DNA of 64,000 nt from Gemmatimonadota bacterium (GTDB lineage: Bacteria > JBHIER01 > G020348925), in contig CP070758.1 of assembly GCA_020348925.1 (NCBI GenBank), positions 3,127,338 to 3,191,337 on the forward strand. Direction: 5' to 3'. The translations under genes and the position numbers were made by a program. The notes under the pieces were generated by a model. It had not been told where the DNA came from. It saw only the letters and a program-made list of their open reading frames with translations, and searched no databases. Shown here piece after piece: positions 19,088-28,570 of this stretch (positions are counted from its first letter, which is position 1; the number at the start of each line of letters is the position of its first letter).

Positions 19088-20842
19088 CTATTTTTTCCCA
19101 ATGGAAGCCAAAGTTTCATCGACGTCCGTAAATATCTCATCAATTTTTACCAGCTCCTTCTCCGGCGTATATCTGGCCCTGGCGATCTTCTCCCGCAACG
19201 GCAGCTCCGAAAGTTGGTCAACCGTTGCCCCTCTCTCCAGGGCCTCCTTGGACCTCTCGTGCATATTCAAAATGAGTTTCAACATCTTATATTGCTTATC
19301 CACCGAGGCATACGTGTCCACTTCGTGAAAGGCGTTCTGATGGAGAAAATCCTCCCGCAGCGACCGCGAGGTCTCCAGAATGAGCCGGTCGTCCTGAGAT
19401 AGGGCATCGACACCGACGAGCCGGACGATCTCCTCGAGCTCTGCCTCCTGCTGCAAAAGTTTCAAGGCCTCGGACCGCATCTCGATGAAGTCCGACCCCA
19501 CCTCCTTGACATAGTAATCATCGATGTTCTCATAATAAAGGGAATAGCTGTTGAGCCACGAGATGGCGGGAAAATGTCTCCGGAAGGCCAAAATGTCCTC
19601 CAGACTCCAGAACACCTTCACCACCCTCAGGGTAGCCTGGACCACAGGGTCGGAAAGATCTCCGCCGGGCGGCGAAACGGCTCCGACAATCGTCAACGCT
19701 CCCTCCCTGTTGTCGCTGCCGTGGCAGGTGACGCGCCCAGCCCGTTCGTAAAACTCGGCCACCCGCCTCCCCAGATAGGCCGGATAACCCTCCTCACCCG
19801 GCATCTCCTCCAACCGGCCCGAGATCTCGCGCATCGCTTCCGCCCATCGCGAGGTGGAATCGGCCATGACGGCCACCGAATACCCCATGTCCCGGAAATA
19901 CTCGGCAATCGTGATGCCGGTGTAGACGGACGCCTCCCGGGCCGCCACGGGCATGTTGGACGTGTTGGCCACGAGCACCGTCCGTTTCATGAGCGGCTCG
20001 CCGGTGCGCGGATCCTCCAGCTCCGGGAACTCCAGAAGCACGTTGGCCATTTCGTTCCCCCGTTCACCGCACCCGATGTAGACGATAATGTCCGCATCGG
20101 CCCATTTCGCCAGGAGGTGTTGGATCACCGTCTTGCCACTGCCAAAGGGACCGGGTACGCAGGCGGTTCCGCCTTTCCCTATCGGAAAGAAAGTGTCGAA
20201 AACCCGCTGCCCGGTGATTAAGGGCACGTATGGAACCAGTTTTTCCTGATACGGCCTCGCCTTTCTGACAGGCCATCTCTGCAGCATCGTCACCTCTTTG
20301 ATGCCTTCGGCCGTCTCTATGGTAACCACCCTTTCCTCTATAGTGAATTCACCTTGGCGGATGTCCTTGACCCGACCCTCCAGACCGTAGGGTACCATGA
20401 TTTTATGAACGCACGTGCTCGTCTCGTTGACGATACCCAGGACGTCGCCTGAGACCACAGCATCTCCAGCCTGAACCTGCGGCTGGAACAGCCATTTCTT
20501 CTCACGATCCAAACCGGGCACATCAATACCACGAGTAATGTAATCGCCCACAGCGTCGCGGATGACGTTGAGGGGCCGCTGGATCCCGTCGTAAATCGAC
20601 TCCATGAGACCGGGCCCCAACTCCACTGAGAGGGGCATCCCGGTTGAGAAAACCGGCTCACCCGGACCCAACCCCCCGGTCTCCTCATAGACCTGAATGG
20701 AGGCCCGATCGCCCTTCAACTCGATCACCTCCCCGATGAGTTTCTTCTCGCTGACGCGAACCACGTCGTACATCCTGGCCTCATCCATCCCCTCGGCCAC
20801 AACCAGCGGACCTGAAACCTTGACGATAGTGCCCTGTTTCAT
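19088..20842 (-). CDS. atpA: V-type ATPase catalytic subunit A
   Basis: The 584-residue catalytic subunit starts [19 protein letters not shown]. It has the P-loop GPFGSGKT at 231-238, GCGERGNEM in the catalytic domain, [20 protein letters not shown] and the [19 protein letters not shown] segment, plus the A-type non-homologous insertion around residues 115-185. Hydrolysis or synthesis of ATP at the A/B interface drives the central shaft. It lies 110 nt after atpF. A 20-codon GTG frame (20839-20901) in that gap ends on the atpA start but has a badly spaced ribosome site. Its stop is followed after one base by the secreted-protein start, not by atpB. Confidence 0.97.
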   Translation of the reverse strand: MKQGTIVKVSGPLVVAEGMDEARMYDVVRVSEKKLIGEVIELKGDRASIQVYEETGGLGPGEPVFSTGMPLSVELGPGLMESIYDGIQRPLNVIRDAVGDYITRGIDVPGLDREKKWLFQPQVQAGDAVVSGDVLGIVNETSTCVHKIMVPYGLEGRVKDIRQGEFTIEERVVTIETAEGIKEVTMLQRWPVRKARPYQEKLVPYVPLITGQRVFDTFFPIGKGGTACVPGPFGSGKTVIQHLLAKWADADIIVYIGCGERGNEMANVLLEFPELEDPRTGEPLMKRTVLVANTSNMPVAAREASVYTGITIAEYFRDMGYSVAVMADSTSRWAEAMREISGRLEEMPGEEGYPAYLGRRVAEFYERAGRVTCHGSDNREGALTIVGAVSPPGGDLSDPVVQATLRVVKVFWSLEDILAFRRHFPAISWLNSYSLYYENIDDYYVKEVGSDFIEMRSEALKLLQQEAELEEIVRLVGVDALSQDDRLILETSRSLREDFLHQNAFHEVDTYASVDKQYKMLKLILNMHERSKEALERGATVDQLSELPLREKIARARYTPEKELVKIDEIFTDVDETLASIGKK

Positions 20843-20951
20843 TGAGTACTCTCCTTACAATGCTTGATAATTTCAATCATGACCGGTACCAACTTTTTCA
20901 CTGCTCCTTATCCCGTTCCTGTTCCACGGCATGGACCCAAGGCCGGCCGCT

Positions 20952-21278
20952 TCATTCGTCCTCCTGCATGATGTCGGCACCCACCGCCTTCCTGACAACA
21001 TGCCGCAGTGTTTCGAGACCGTAACCGAGGCTTCCGCGATTATTCGGAATGAGGACGATACTGGGGAGCGGCCTCCAGGCTGCCTCCCGCAACCGCTCTT
21101 CGATATGAATTGCAGACTGCTCGGTAATAAAAATCACCGCATACCCCCCCTCGTAGACCTGATCAAAAGCGGCTTTCACGTCGTCGGCCTTTTCAGCGGG
21201 ATAGACATCAACGCCTACGGCGTGAAAACAGAAGATCGAATCCCGATCACCAATGACGGCTATATTAGAGGTAGACAT
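20952..21278 (-). CDS. atpF: V-type ATPase subunit F
   Basis: The 108-residue product from ATG 21278 (AGGAGCG site; longer in-frame extension rejected) has the family start SNIAVIGDRDSIFCFHAVGV, the YAVIFITEQ strand and the LPSIVLIPNN strand of this small Rossmann-like subunit. It binds the D shaft at the base of the catalytic head. The start overlaps the end of atpC by 14 nt, indicating coupled translation. It is ntpG in the E. hirae naming. Confidence 0.93.
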   Translation of the reverse strand: MSTSNIAVIGDRDSIFCFHAVGVDVYPAEKADDVKAAFDQVYEGGYAVIFITEQSAIHIEERLREAAWRPLPSIVLIPNNRGSLGYGLETLRHVVRKAVGADIMQEDE

Positions 21279-22302
21279 CCGGTAATCGCTCCTGTATCGA
21301 TTCAGGCGGGAGATGATTCCACTTACAGGTGAAGATGGTCCGAATTGCCTTAATTTCATACTCTTTGATCAGCACATAGGCCATCAAAGGCTCAAGACCG
21401 AAGGTGGTCAGGCGGGCACGCCCTAAATAGGTGATGAGAAAACCATCGCACAGCTGCTCCAGACGGGCAAATGACCCTTTTGTCTGAAGGGAGGCGATCC
21501 CCTCGTCGAGGAGTCTCGCATATCGCGTCTGTCCAAAACGCTGCGGCAGCCCATCGAGCGGCTCCTCCTGAAGCATTCGATAGAACTCCACCGCCAACGA
21601 TCCCCCGTCGCACAGGTTTGTCTTCAACAGTTCAGGGGCCTGCTGACTCCACAGCAGTCGCACAAATGTTTTGATGTTGAGCAGATCGATCTCCCGTTCC
21701 AGCCAGCCCCAGAGAAACATCATGCCCACCTTCATCACGACCGAGAGAAAATGGGAGAACATCGCCTTGTCCACAAGGACGTCCAGGCTCTGGGGTTCGA
21801 TTTCATCGGAAGGAGAGAACCCCTCGATGGTCTGGATGGTCTGTCTCAGGTATCCGGGAAGATGGCCGACATCTTCGTCACGGATCGCTCGTAACAGGAC
21901 AGCGGGCGGAACCTGACCCGAGGGCGAGAGGAAAAATTCCATATCTCGGCCGGAGATGCTGCCCTTCAGGAGAATTTTCAAATTGTAATAGTCGGAGCGC
22001 ATTTTCAAAAGATCCGTCACCTCAGGGTTCTTGGAAAGATGGACAATAAGGTTCAGTGTCGAGGCCATATGTCCACTGAGAAAATCCTCAAAGTGATCCG
22101 GATCGCTCAGGGATGGTACGGTCTCCCCGTAATCTGTCTCCCCCAGGATGCGAAGGAATGCATCCGTATCCTCGGCTCCCACGAGACGAGAGATATCGTG
22201 TCGCCGGAGAAGTCGTGTTTCCAAAGCCCGAATACGTCCGACTCCGTAAGCATAGTGAGTATTATATGTAAATGGCAATCGATATTCTGAAAGTTGTTTC
22301 AC
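21265..22302 (-). CDS. atpC: V-type ATPase subunit C (d-type)
   Basis: The 345-residue helical subunit couples the D shaft to the membrane ring. I chose the GTG at 22302, which has GGAG six bases upstream, over the TTG at 22314. Family features are NTHYAYGVGRIRALETRLL near the N terminus and the C-terminal LMAYVLIKEYEIKAIRTIFTCK segment. The start region coincides with a 14/16 match to the parS consensus. The gene lies between atpE and atpF as in ntp operons. Confidence 0.92.
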   Translation of the reverse strand: MKQLSEYRLPFTYNTHYAYGVGRIRALETRLLRRHDISRLVGAEDTDAFLRILGETDYGETVPSLSDPDHFEDFLSGHMASTLNLIVHLSKNPEVTDLLKMRSDYYNLKILLKGSISGRDMEFFLSPSGQVPPAVLLRAIRDEDVGHLPGYLRQTIQTIEGFSPSDEIEPQSLDVLVDKAMFSHFLSVVMKVGMMFLWGWLEREIDLLNIKTFVRLLWSQQAPELLKTNLCDGGSLAVEFYRMLQEEPLDGLPQRFGQTRYARLLDEGIASLQTKGSFARLEQLCDGFLITYLGRARLTTFGLEPLMAYVLIKEYEIKAIRTIFTCKWNHLPPESIQERLPDVYL

Positions 22303-22310
22303 GCGAAACT
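22295..22310. promoter_or_regulatory. parS-like 16-bp site overlapping the atpC start
   Basis: The plus strand reads TGTTTCACGCGAAACT. It matches the widespread parS consensus TGTTTCACGTGAAACA at 14 of 16 positions (differences at positions 10 and 16). It covers the atpC GTG codon and lies about 5.4 kb from parB. Binding by the local ParB is inferred, not shown. I found no better match in the window. Confidence 0.45.
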
Positions 22311-22365
22311 CCAACGTCGCTTTGGCCGGTGTCGACGAAGGTGAGCGTTGATATCGCTCCGGTCG

Positions 22366-22974
22366 TCAGGAGGCCCTTTCTCCCCACAGGATGTTGGCCA
22401 CCTCAAATTCCATCGCTTCCCGCATGGATTCGACAATGAGCTTGAGATCGCAATTGATCTCCTTCCTGCCCTTGCGGAGTACGAAGCCCCCGGCCATCTC
22501 CCGCGTTTCCCCCGAGAGAGCCAACGCCCCCTTACGATTTTGAGCTGAAAGCTGTCGATTCACATCCGAAAGCAGTCCACTCCAATCGATCCCTTTATCG
22601 TGCGAAGCCAAGATGACCTCCTCATCACCCTCTTCCACGCTCTGCAGGAAGAGTTTCTTCATAAGCGCCGAGTACTTTTCGGCATTCAGCTCGGCGAGCG
22701 ATGCGAACGCCTTTCGAAAGGATTCGTCAATGAGGTTCTGTTTCTCCGCCAGAAGCTCTTTTCTCATTTCAGCCTGTGCTCTGGAGACGATCCTCCTTTT
22801 CTGTTGTTCCGCCTCCTTCGCGGCCTCCTCTCGAGCTTTCCCTTCAATCTCAGTGACCGTCTTGGCCGTGTCGGCCTTTACCGTTTCAATTTCGTTGTCG
22901 GCTTTGGCCAGAATTTCTTTGGCCTCGGCTTCGGCATCCTCCATGATCTTTTTGGTTATCCGATCTATGGCCAT
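22366..22974 (-). CDS. atpE: V-type ATPase subunit E (peripheral stalk)
   Basis: The 202-residue product has a long charged N-terminal helix (ITKKIMEDAEAEAKEILAKA onward to about residue 100) and a globular C-terminal domain ending SMREAMEFEVANILWGERAS, the usual subunit E layout. With the G-type subunit it forms the peripheral stalk that holds the catalytic head. It starts 7 nt after the rotor subunit gene, with a GGGGGT-like site inside that gene's end, and is 64 nt from atpC. Confidence 0.92.
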   Translation of the reverse strand: MAIDRITKKIMEDAEAEAKEILAKADNEIETVKADTAKTVTEIEGKAREEAAKEAEQQKRRIVSRAQAEMRKELLAEKQNLIDESFRKAFASLAELNAEKYSALMKKLFLQSVEEGDEEVILASHDKGIDWSGLLSDVNRQLSAQNRKGALALSGETREMAGGFVLRKGRKEINCDLKLIVESMREAMEFEVANILWGERAS

Positions 22975-22980
22975 GTCGGT

Positions 22981-23556
22981 CTACCCCCGAATCCTGGTCA
23001 ACAGAATGATGGACATGAGAAAACCGAGAACAGCGTAGAACTCGACAAAGACGCCGAGGACGAGCGCCTTGCCCACCTCATTCGGTTTCTTCGCCGTCAT
23101 TTCGACGCCAGCGGCGCAGACCCTGCCCTGATGAATGGCCGACAGGAACCCGGCCAGGGCAACGGGTATACTGCTGAAGAAAAACTGCCACCCCTCCTGG
23201 ATGGTCAGCGTGGCTGTTTCTCCGCCGAAAATGCCGCTCCAGAGCATGACCAAAAAACCGATCACAAAGCCGTATATCCCTTGAGTCCCAGGTAAGGCCG
23301 TGAGCATAAGGTATCTGGCAAAATTGGCCGTGTCTTCACTCATGGCGCCCAGGCTGGTCTGTCCGGCATATCCGATCCCTATGGCCGATCCAATTCCGGC
23401 CAAACCAACAGCAACGGCCGCACCAGCGATACAGAGTGCGACCGGACCCAGCAGAGCCCAGCTCGAACCTGTCATCTGCTGAGCAGAGGACACCGAAGCC
23501 CAGAGGGTCACGGCGAAGAATACGACGACGAACACAAACAGGGTTCTCTTTGTCAT
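22981..23556 (-). CDS. atpK: V-type ATPase rotor subunit K, Na+-type
   Basis: The 191-residue product from ATG 23556 (GGAG site) has four membrane helices as two fused hairpins, preceded by an extra hydrophobic N-terminal segment ending SSAQQ that may be a cleaved signal. Hairpin one holds LPGTQGIYGF (L88, T91, Q92) and hairpin two holds HQGRVCAAG (Q143) and FVEFYAVLGF (E172). These align with the Na+ ligands L61, T64, Q65, Q110 and E139 of Enterococcus NtpK, including the 29-residue Q-to-E spacing. This supports Na+ translocation. Only one carboxylate per two hairpins is present, as in other V-type rings. Confidence 0.95.
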   Translation of the reverse strand: MTKRTLFVFVVVFFAVTLWASVSSAQQMTGSSWALLGPVALCIAGAAVAVGLAGIGSAIGIGYAGQTSLGAMSEDTANFARYLMLTALPGTQGIYGFVIGFLVMLWSGIFGGETATLTIQEGWQFFFSSIPVALAGFLSAIHQGRVCAAGVEMTAKKPNEVGKALVLGVFVEFYAVLGFLMSIILLTRIRG

Positions 23557-23640
23557 AGTGTACTCCTTCTGCTTGCTTGGGATGAGAGTCATCGTGTGCT
23601 CCTTCTGCTTGCTGTGTACGAAAGTACTCGTGTGCTCATA

Positions 23641-25623
23641 TTATTCCCTTACAATGATGGTGTGTTGATTCTTCTCCTGAAACGGCTCAAATGGTTTTCC
23701 CCCTCCCTCATAAAACTTCGAAAAGAATTCGACAAAGTGCAGTCTGGCGGTATGGACAAAGGCCCCCAGACAGGTTATGACGAGATAGACGAGGTGGGCG
23801 ACGACGACCATCACGGCCGTGATGAGAATTCCGACATAGGGAATCTTTAATGCCATGCCTCCCAGGATGTCGATGACACCAGCAACCACAGCCGTGGCCA
23901 AACCCAAGGCCAACAAACGCGAATAGCTCAGGATATCCCCGAAAACACCGATGATGCCGTACAGTCCTCCCAACCCCTTGCCGACATGCACCAAGAGATT
24001 CTTACTGCCCAATCCCTGAAAGAGAAATATCCCCCCCGCACCGCACAACAGCAGGAACGTGCCCGCCTTCACCACGGGCGAGGGCAGTGTTATAATAAAT
24101 CCGATCATCGAGAGGCCCAAACCGACTGTGGCCATGAGCCAGGGAACATGAATGAGAATTGAACGAACAGCGTTCCCCGACGCGATCCCCCCGTAGAGTT
24201 TCACCACATACCCGACAAAGACATGGACCACGCCACAGCCCAATGCCAAGGCAAAAAAAGTCATAGCATTCTCAAGGGGATCAAACACCTTCAAGCTGTA
24301 AGCAGTGATCACAAAGGGATGATTTGGATCCATTGTGGTCAGATCGAGCCCAAAATATCCTCCGGTGACAATTCCCGCCACAATCGTCAGGAGTCCGCTC
24401 GCCAGGAGCAGTTGAAAAAGTTTTCTCATCCCGGGCCCGGGTCGCAGCTTCCTCAGCGCCAGGAGCGAAATAAGGGAGAGCATGAGTCCGTAGCCGGCGT
24501 CAGTCACACACAGTGCGAAGAACACGGCAAAGAATGGGGACAGAACAGGTGTCGGGTCTATCTCGGTGTATTTCGGCCTTCCGTAGAGATCGGTAACCAT
24601 TTCGAAAGGCTTCGCCCATTCCCTGTTTTCCAACGCAACCGGAGGAACGTCCTCTGCCCGTCCCTCCGTTTCCAGGACGCTCACAGTTTGAAATTTCGCC
24701 TCGAGATCCGCGCGCACTCTGTCGACATCTTTTCTCTTCATCCACCCTTCAATCAGACACGCACTGTCCGTAAAAGCCAGACGCTCTCGCACCGTTTCTC
24801 TCTCCAGATCATTCATCACATGATCCATAACAATCAGAAGTCGCGGCCGGTTTTCCGCCAACCGACGCCCCCTCTCATCAATCCGTTTGTTCTCCTCATG
24901 CAGGGCGGAGATCTCCTCCTGAATGTCCTGCACCGCCTCCCTGGGCGTCCCGCTGAATCCGGAGAGCGAGACCTCGGTGATGTCGAAGCGTTTCAGGTGC
25001 TCAGTGACCGCCTCTTCCATCTCCTTGAGGAACAGGAGAGCGAAGTACGTCTGTGTTTGATCTTGGTGAACCGTTTCACAGTGAACGGTCTCTGCCATAT
25101 CCTGGATCATCTCCGTATAATCGGAAGTGAGCATGGTACAGAAGCGGAGACCGACCCTCTCCGTTGAAGTCAGCTCGTCGAGGGGCACTCCAATGGATGT
25201 CCACGGATTCAGGAATGCCTTTCTGGACCGGAGTTTCTCCAGACGAGACCTGAGTTCAGCCGCCTGTCGGGAGAGGTCCACGCATTCGCCAACGAGTCCG
25301 TCAAAGTCGAACTCTTGGGTAACCCAGTAGTAATCCTGGGGTGTAATTTCAACTTTTTCTCCACCCAATTTTGACAGGACGCCCTGTTGCGGCATATACG
25401 GTTTTAAAAACTCCGCTGCCGTCTGCACCGCCGCAAGTCTCTCGGACAACCCCTGCGGGAACTCACGTGTGTGCGGGATAAATTGTGCCGATTCCGGCTC
25501 GGGGTGATTCTCTTTGAAATGGCTTATTTCCAAAAGACCGAGGGCCTGCATCTCCTTGATCAGAGCGGAGCGCTCCGAGAGATGGCATACAATGGAAACC
25601 TTTGACATGGGGACAACGGCCAT
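23641..25623 (-). CDS. atpI: V-type ATPase subunit I (membrane stator)
   Basis: The 660-residue product has a cytoplasmic N-terminal half with coiled coils (about 100-150 and 215-255) and about seven to eight membrane helices from residue 365 on. The ion-channel helix GDILSYSRLLALGLA carries the essential arginine of the subunit a/I family. DAGYGLMLSL and GGYFG are further family marks. It forms the ion half-channels facing the K ring. Its ATG overlaps the stop of the preceding subunit gene (TAATG). The final HFVEFFSKFYEGGGKPFEPF is the usual family tail. Confidence 0.95.
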   Translation of the reverse strand: MAVVPMSKVSIVCHLSERSALIKEMQALGLLEISHFKENHPEPESAQFIPHTREFPQGLSERLAAVQTAAEFLKPYMPQQGVLSKLGGEKVEITPQDYYWVTQEFDFDGLVGECVDLSRQAAELRSRLEKLRSRKAFLNPWTSIGVPLDELTSTERVGLRFCTMLTSDYTEMIQDMAETVHCETVHQDQTQTYFALLFLKEMEEAVTEHLKRFDITEVSLSGFSGTPREAVQDIQEEISALHEENKRIDERGRRLAENRPRLLIVMDHVMNDLERETVRERLAFTDSACLIEGWMKRKDVDRVRADLEAKFQTVSVLETEGRAEDVPPVALENREWAKPFEMVTDLYGRPKYTEIDPTPVLSPFFAVFFALCVTDAGYGLMLSLISLLALRKLRPGPGMRKLFQLLLASGLLTIVAGIVTGGYFGLDLTTMDPNHPFVITAYSLKVFDPLENAMTFFALALGCGVVHVFVGYVVKLYGGIASGNAVRSILIHVPWLMATVGLGLSMIGFIITLPSPVVKAGTFLLLCGAGGIFLFQGLGSKNLLVHVGKGLGGLYGIIGVFGDILSYSRLLALGLATAVVAGVIDILGGMALKIPYVGILITAVMVVVAHLVYLVITCLGAFVHTARLHFVEFFSKFYEGGGKPFEPFQEKNQHTIIVRE

Positions 25624-25934
25624 TATCCGAGAACCCTTTCCATAATGCGCGCCACAGCTCTGTCCATGTTCTTATGCCCCTGTGTCTGGAGGTCATCGCG
25701 CTTCATCTGGTGTTGATCCCGGAGATCCCCTGTCTCCCGCTCGGCCTCCTTTTCAGCCGAATCAAGAGCTTGTTGGATCGCAGTTTTCGCCTGTGCGCGG
25801 GCTTTTTCGATCTCCTCACGGGCGGCCTTTTTGGCAGCAGCCAGCCGTTCGGCCGCCTGGTGGCGCGCCTCTTCGACCCGTCGGACTGCCCGGATCTCCG
25901 TACTCTTAATATCTTTCAAAGCTTCAAGGCTCAA
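25623..25934 (-). CDS. V-type ATPase peripheral stalk subunit (G/H type)
   Basis: The 103-residue product is a single long coiled coil rich in Ala, Glu, Lys and Arg (AARHQAAERLAAAKKAAR-like heptads). This is the partner expected for subunit E. No ATG is available; the TTG at 25934 follows AAGGAG with about 8-nt spacing, so TTG initiation is likely. It is the first gene of the ATPase operon, in the place of ntpF. Sequence is too low-complexity for firm family naming, but position and shape agree. Confidence 0.82.
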   Translation of the reverse strand: MSLEALKDIKSTEIRAVRRVEEARHQAAERLAAAKKAAREEIEKARAQAKTAIQQALDSAEKEAERETGDLRDQHQMKRDDLQTQGHKNMDRAVARIMERVLG

Positions 25935-26163
25935 AGGAACTCTCCTTGCACAAGAGATATTGAATTATTGCTCAAACAATGAATGTGTCGGAACGAACTG
26001 ACTGCCGTGGTAGAAAAAGAACTATCGGTCGACCCTGCGGGCCGAATGAGATGGCAGATCGTATTGGACCTGGCTCGATTTTGTATTCTGGGAAATACTG
26101 ATCTCCATTTTGGGTGGTAGAAAGGAGGCGTATCATATCCAATCGCAGTCAGGAACGGAAATC

Positions 26164-26601
26164 TCAAAGAGATATTGTGCTCTGAGTGGATTTCTCCTCT
26201 TCAAGTTCTTTTGATTTTTTCGGGAAGAGACTCTCCCTTTTCTCAAGTAATGATTTCTCCTCTCCCATCGAGCAGTTTCCATTGAAGACCGCTCCCTCAT
26301 GAACGACGAGGCTGCTCGTTTTTAAATCTCCAAGAAGAACGGCTTTCGACTCTAAAACAGTCTGGTCAGACGCCACCAGGCAGCCTAAAATCCGACCACC
26401 GACAGTGGCTTTCTTCACTTGAATGTCCGCTTCCACGACACCCGTCGGGCCCACAATCAATGTATCCGAGGAGACGAGTTTCCCTTTTAACGTTCCATCA
26501 ATTCGGATACTGCTTTCAATTTCAACCGTCCCTTCAAATATCGAACCGCCGCCAATGATTGTGTTGAGCCGACCGGTGTCGACTTTTTCTTTGTTGGTCA
26601 T
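26164..26601 (-). CDS. Bactofilin
   Basis: The 145-residue product has the bactofilin (DUF583) core at about 13-110: a right-handed beta-helix of repeating turns (IIGGGSIFEGTVEIESSIRI, GKLVSSDTLIVGPTG, ADIQVKKATVGGRILG). It is flanked by a short N terminus and a charged C-terminal tail. Bactofilins polymerise into membrane-associated filaments that place cell-wall or segregation factors. The neighbouring M23 peptidase and ParAB fit known bactofilin partnerships. GGAGGGAG precedes the ATG. The V-ATPase operon starts 229 bp downstream. Confidence 0.93.
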   Translation of the reverse strand: MTNKEKVDTGRLNTIIGGGSIFEGTVEIESSIRIDGTLKGKLVSSDTLIVGPTGVVEADIQVKKATVGGRILGCLVASDQTVLESKAVLLGDLKTSSLVVHEGAVFNGNCSMGEEKSLLEKRESLFPKKSKELEEEKSTQSTISL

Positions 26602-26650
26602 GCTCTTCTCCCTCCTGAATAAAGTTACTCTCCGATTCTTTCGGCTTCCG

Positions 26651-27514
26651 TCACCTCAACAGATACTCTCTGGGATTGACTGGAGATCCTTCCTTCCATA
26701 TCTCAAAATGGAGATGGGGCGCCGAACTCCGCCCTGAGTTGCCCACAAATGCGATAGTCTGCCCCTTCCTCACCCGTTCACCCTGCCTGACGAGAACCCT
26801 GGAATTATGGCCGTAGCGAGTGGAGACGAACGCATCATGTTGAATCATGACGAGGTTTCCCAAATCGTGGGTCCAGTTCACAAACGTGACAATACCATCG
26901 GCCGCGGCTCTCACAGGAGTGTCGGATGGAGCTGCGATATCAATTCCCGTGTGCCGCCTCCCCAGCGGACCCACATTCACATTGAATTCTGCGGAAACCC
27001 AGCCTTGAACGGGCCAGAGATTTGGCGTCGTCCGTAACCATTCTTCAGAAATGTCAAAAATGCGGTCTGGAACCTTTTCGGAATACCATTCCTCAGACAT
27101 TTCATGTGGTATGCCCACGTCCATCTTCTGAGCGAGCTGCAACAGTTGGCCGCTGCTCAAGGGTGTCTTCTCCTCGATGGCTAGACTGTCGGATTCGATC
27201 CGCGTTCCCGCCATTCTTCTCAACCGATGGTCGATCTCTTTCATTTCATACAGGGTTTTCTGAAGCTGCAGAACCTTTGAATTCTCTCTTCGCAAATGTC
27301 TGTTTTCTCTTTCCAGTATCTCCACCTTGTATGCGGTCCTCGCCATCCTCCAAAAATTCACCGTCATCAATATCACCCCGATGACGCACAGAGCACCGAC
27401 AAGACAAACGACCTTGCACCATGCGGAACTGAGGCGAAAACTGAACGTCCGATCATCACCATCCGGTATAACCAGAACCGAGAAATATCTTCCCTTTTTG
27501 AATAGATTCAACAA
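26651..27514 (-). CDS. M23-family metallopeptidase, membrane-anchored
   Basis: The 287-residue product has one membrane helix at about 31-52, a coiled coil at about 55-100, and a C-terminal LytM domain from about 185. The zinc ligands are visible in GRRHTGID (H and D) and SSAPHLHFEIW (HxH). It would cleave peptidoglycan cross-bridges, or regulate such cleavage, in the periplasm. The start is a TTG at 27514 close to AGGA; no better start is seen. It lies 49 bp before the bactofilin gene, an arrangement seen in many bacteria where the pair controls cell shape. Confidence 0.92.
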   Translation of the reverse strand: MLNLFKKGRYFSVLVIPDGDDRTFSFRLSSAWCKVVCLVGALCVIGVILMTVNFWRMARTAYKVEILERENRHLRRENSKVLQLQKTLYEMKEIDHRLRRMAGTRIESDSLAIEEKTPLSSGQLLQLAQKMDVGIPHEMSEEWYSEKVPDRIFDISEEWLRTTPNLWPVQGWVSAEFNVNVGPLGRRHTGIDIAAPSDTPVRAAADGIVTFVNWTHDLGNLVMIQHDAFVSTRYGHNSRVLVRQGERVRKGQTIAFVGNSGRSSAPHLHFEIWKEGSPVNPREYLLR

Positions 27515-27706
27515 CGTCCTAAAATTGGTAAAATGAGACTACGGCAATACCCTTCAACGGTGGAGGAACAATATATGCGTCCTCCTTGAAAATGTCAATA
27601 GCTTTTTACGGTTACAGTCGCCCTTTGCCGCTCTGCGCTCGCCTCTCAAGAACATGCTTTGCGGACAAAGCGCCGGAGCGTGGGACGACGGGAAATCGCA
27701 TTCCCC

Positions 27707-28570
27707 CTACCCCTCACCCAGGAGCAACTCGATGACGCGATCGAGATCCTCGGAGGAATAAAATTCGATCTCGATCTTCCCCTTATCGATCGTCTGTCGA
27801 ATTCGAACTTGCGTTCCGAAAAACTGCCGCAATTTTTCTTCCAGAGCCACAATTTGGGCCGGTTTCTTGGGACCACGACGACCGGTGCTCAGGGCCCGAT
27901 CGTGCATGATGTTCCGAACCATCTCCTCGACACGCCTGACTGAAAGCCCGCGATGGACTATTTTATCGGAGAGTGATTCCTGATCACTCTCTTTCTCAAG
28001 CGCAAGCAACGCCCGGGCGTGACCCATAGTCAGGGAGCCCGTTTTCAGCTTCTCCTGAACAGAGACGGGCAATTGAAGCAGCCGTAGAAAATTGGCCACT
28101 GTCGAGCGATTTTTTCCCACTTTTTGAGCCACCTGATCTTGGGTCAGTGCGTACTCCTCCATGAGTCTCTGGTACGCTTTCGCCTGATCGATGGCATTCA
28201 GATCCTCCCGCTGGATATTCTCGACCAGAGACAGCTCCAACATCTCTTCCGGACTCGTGACGTCCATAACGATGGCCGGTACCGTCTCCAACCGGGCCTC
28301 TTTGGCGGCTCGATATCTGCGCTCACCGGCAATGAGCTCGAAGCCATCCTCCGCTTGGCGAAGGATCAATGGCTGGAGAACACCCTTTTCAGTGATCGAC
28401 CGCTTCAGATCTTCAAGGTTCGCATCGTCCATCTCCTCCCTCGGCTGATACGGATTGGGTTTGATCCGGGCGAGTTCAACCTGGATGAGCTGCTTCTCAT
28501 CTTCAATGAGATGGGTATACGGTTCAGGAATGAGCGCCTGGAGCCCCTTACCCAAGACTTTCTTCGTCAT
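27707..28570 (-). CDS. parB: Chromosome-partitioning protein ParB
   Basis: The 287-residue product has the N-terminal ParA-contact segment (KKVLGKGLQALIP), the ParB/Srx CTPase domain (KPNPYQPRE, LVENIQREDL, GERRYRAA), the helix-turn-helix that reads parS (LTQDQVAQKVGKNRSTVANF) and a C-terminal dimerisation domain ending RVIELLLGEG. It loads on parS and spreads as a CTP-dependent clamp. The start lies 23 nt inside the end of parA, so the two are coupled. A parS-like site lies 5.4 kb downstream. Confidence 0.96.
   Translation of the reverse strand: MTKKVLGKGLQALIPEPYTHLIEDEKQLIQVELARIKPNPYQPREEMDDANLEDLKRSITEKGVLQPLILRQAEDGFELIAGERRYRAAKEARLETVPAIVMDVTSPEEMLELSLVENIQREDLNAIDQAKAYQRLMEEYALTQDQVAQKVGKNRSTVANFLRLLQLPVSVQEKLKTGSLTMGHARALLALEKESDQESLSDKIVHRGLSVRRVEEMVRNIMHDRALSTGRRGPKKPAQIVALEEKLRQFFGTQVRIRQTIDKGKIEIEFYSSEDLDRVIELLLGEG

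Noticed and set aside
20839-20901. 20-codon GTG frame before atpA, ending on the atpA start
   Set aside because: The AAGGAG site is only 2 nt from the GTG, too close for normal initiation; chance is likely.
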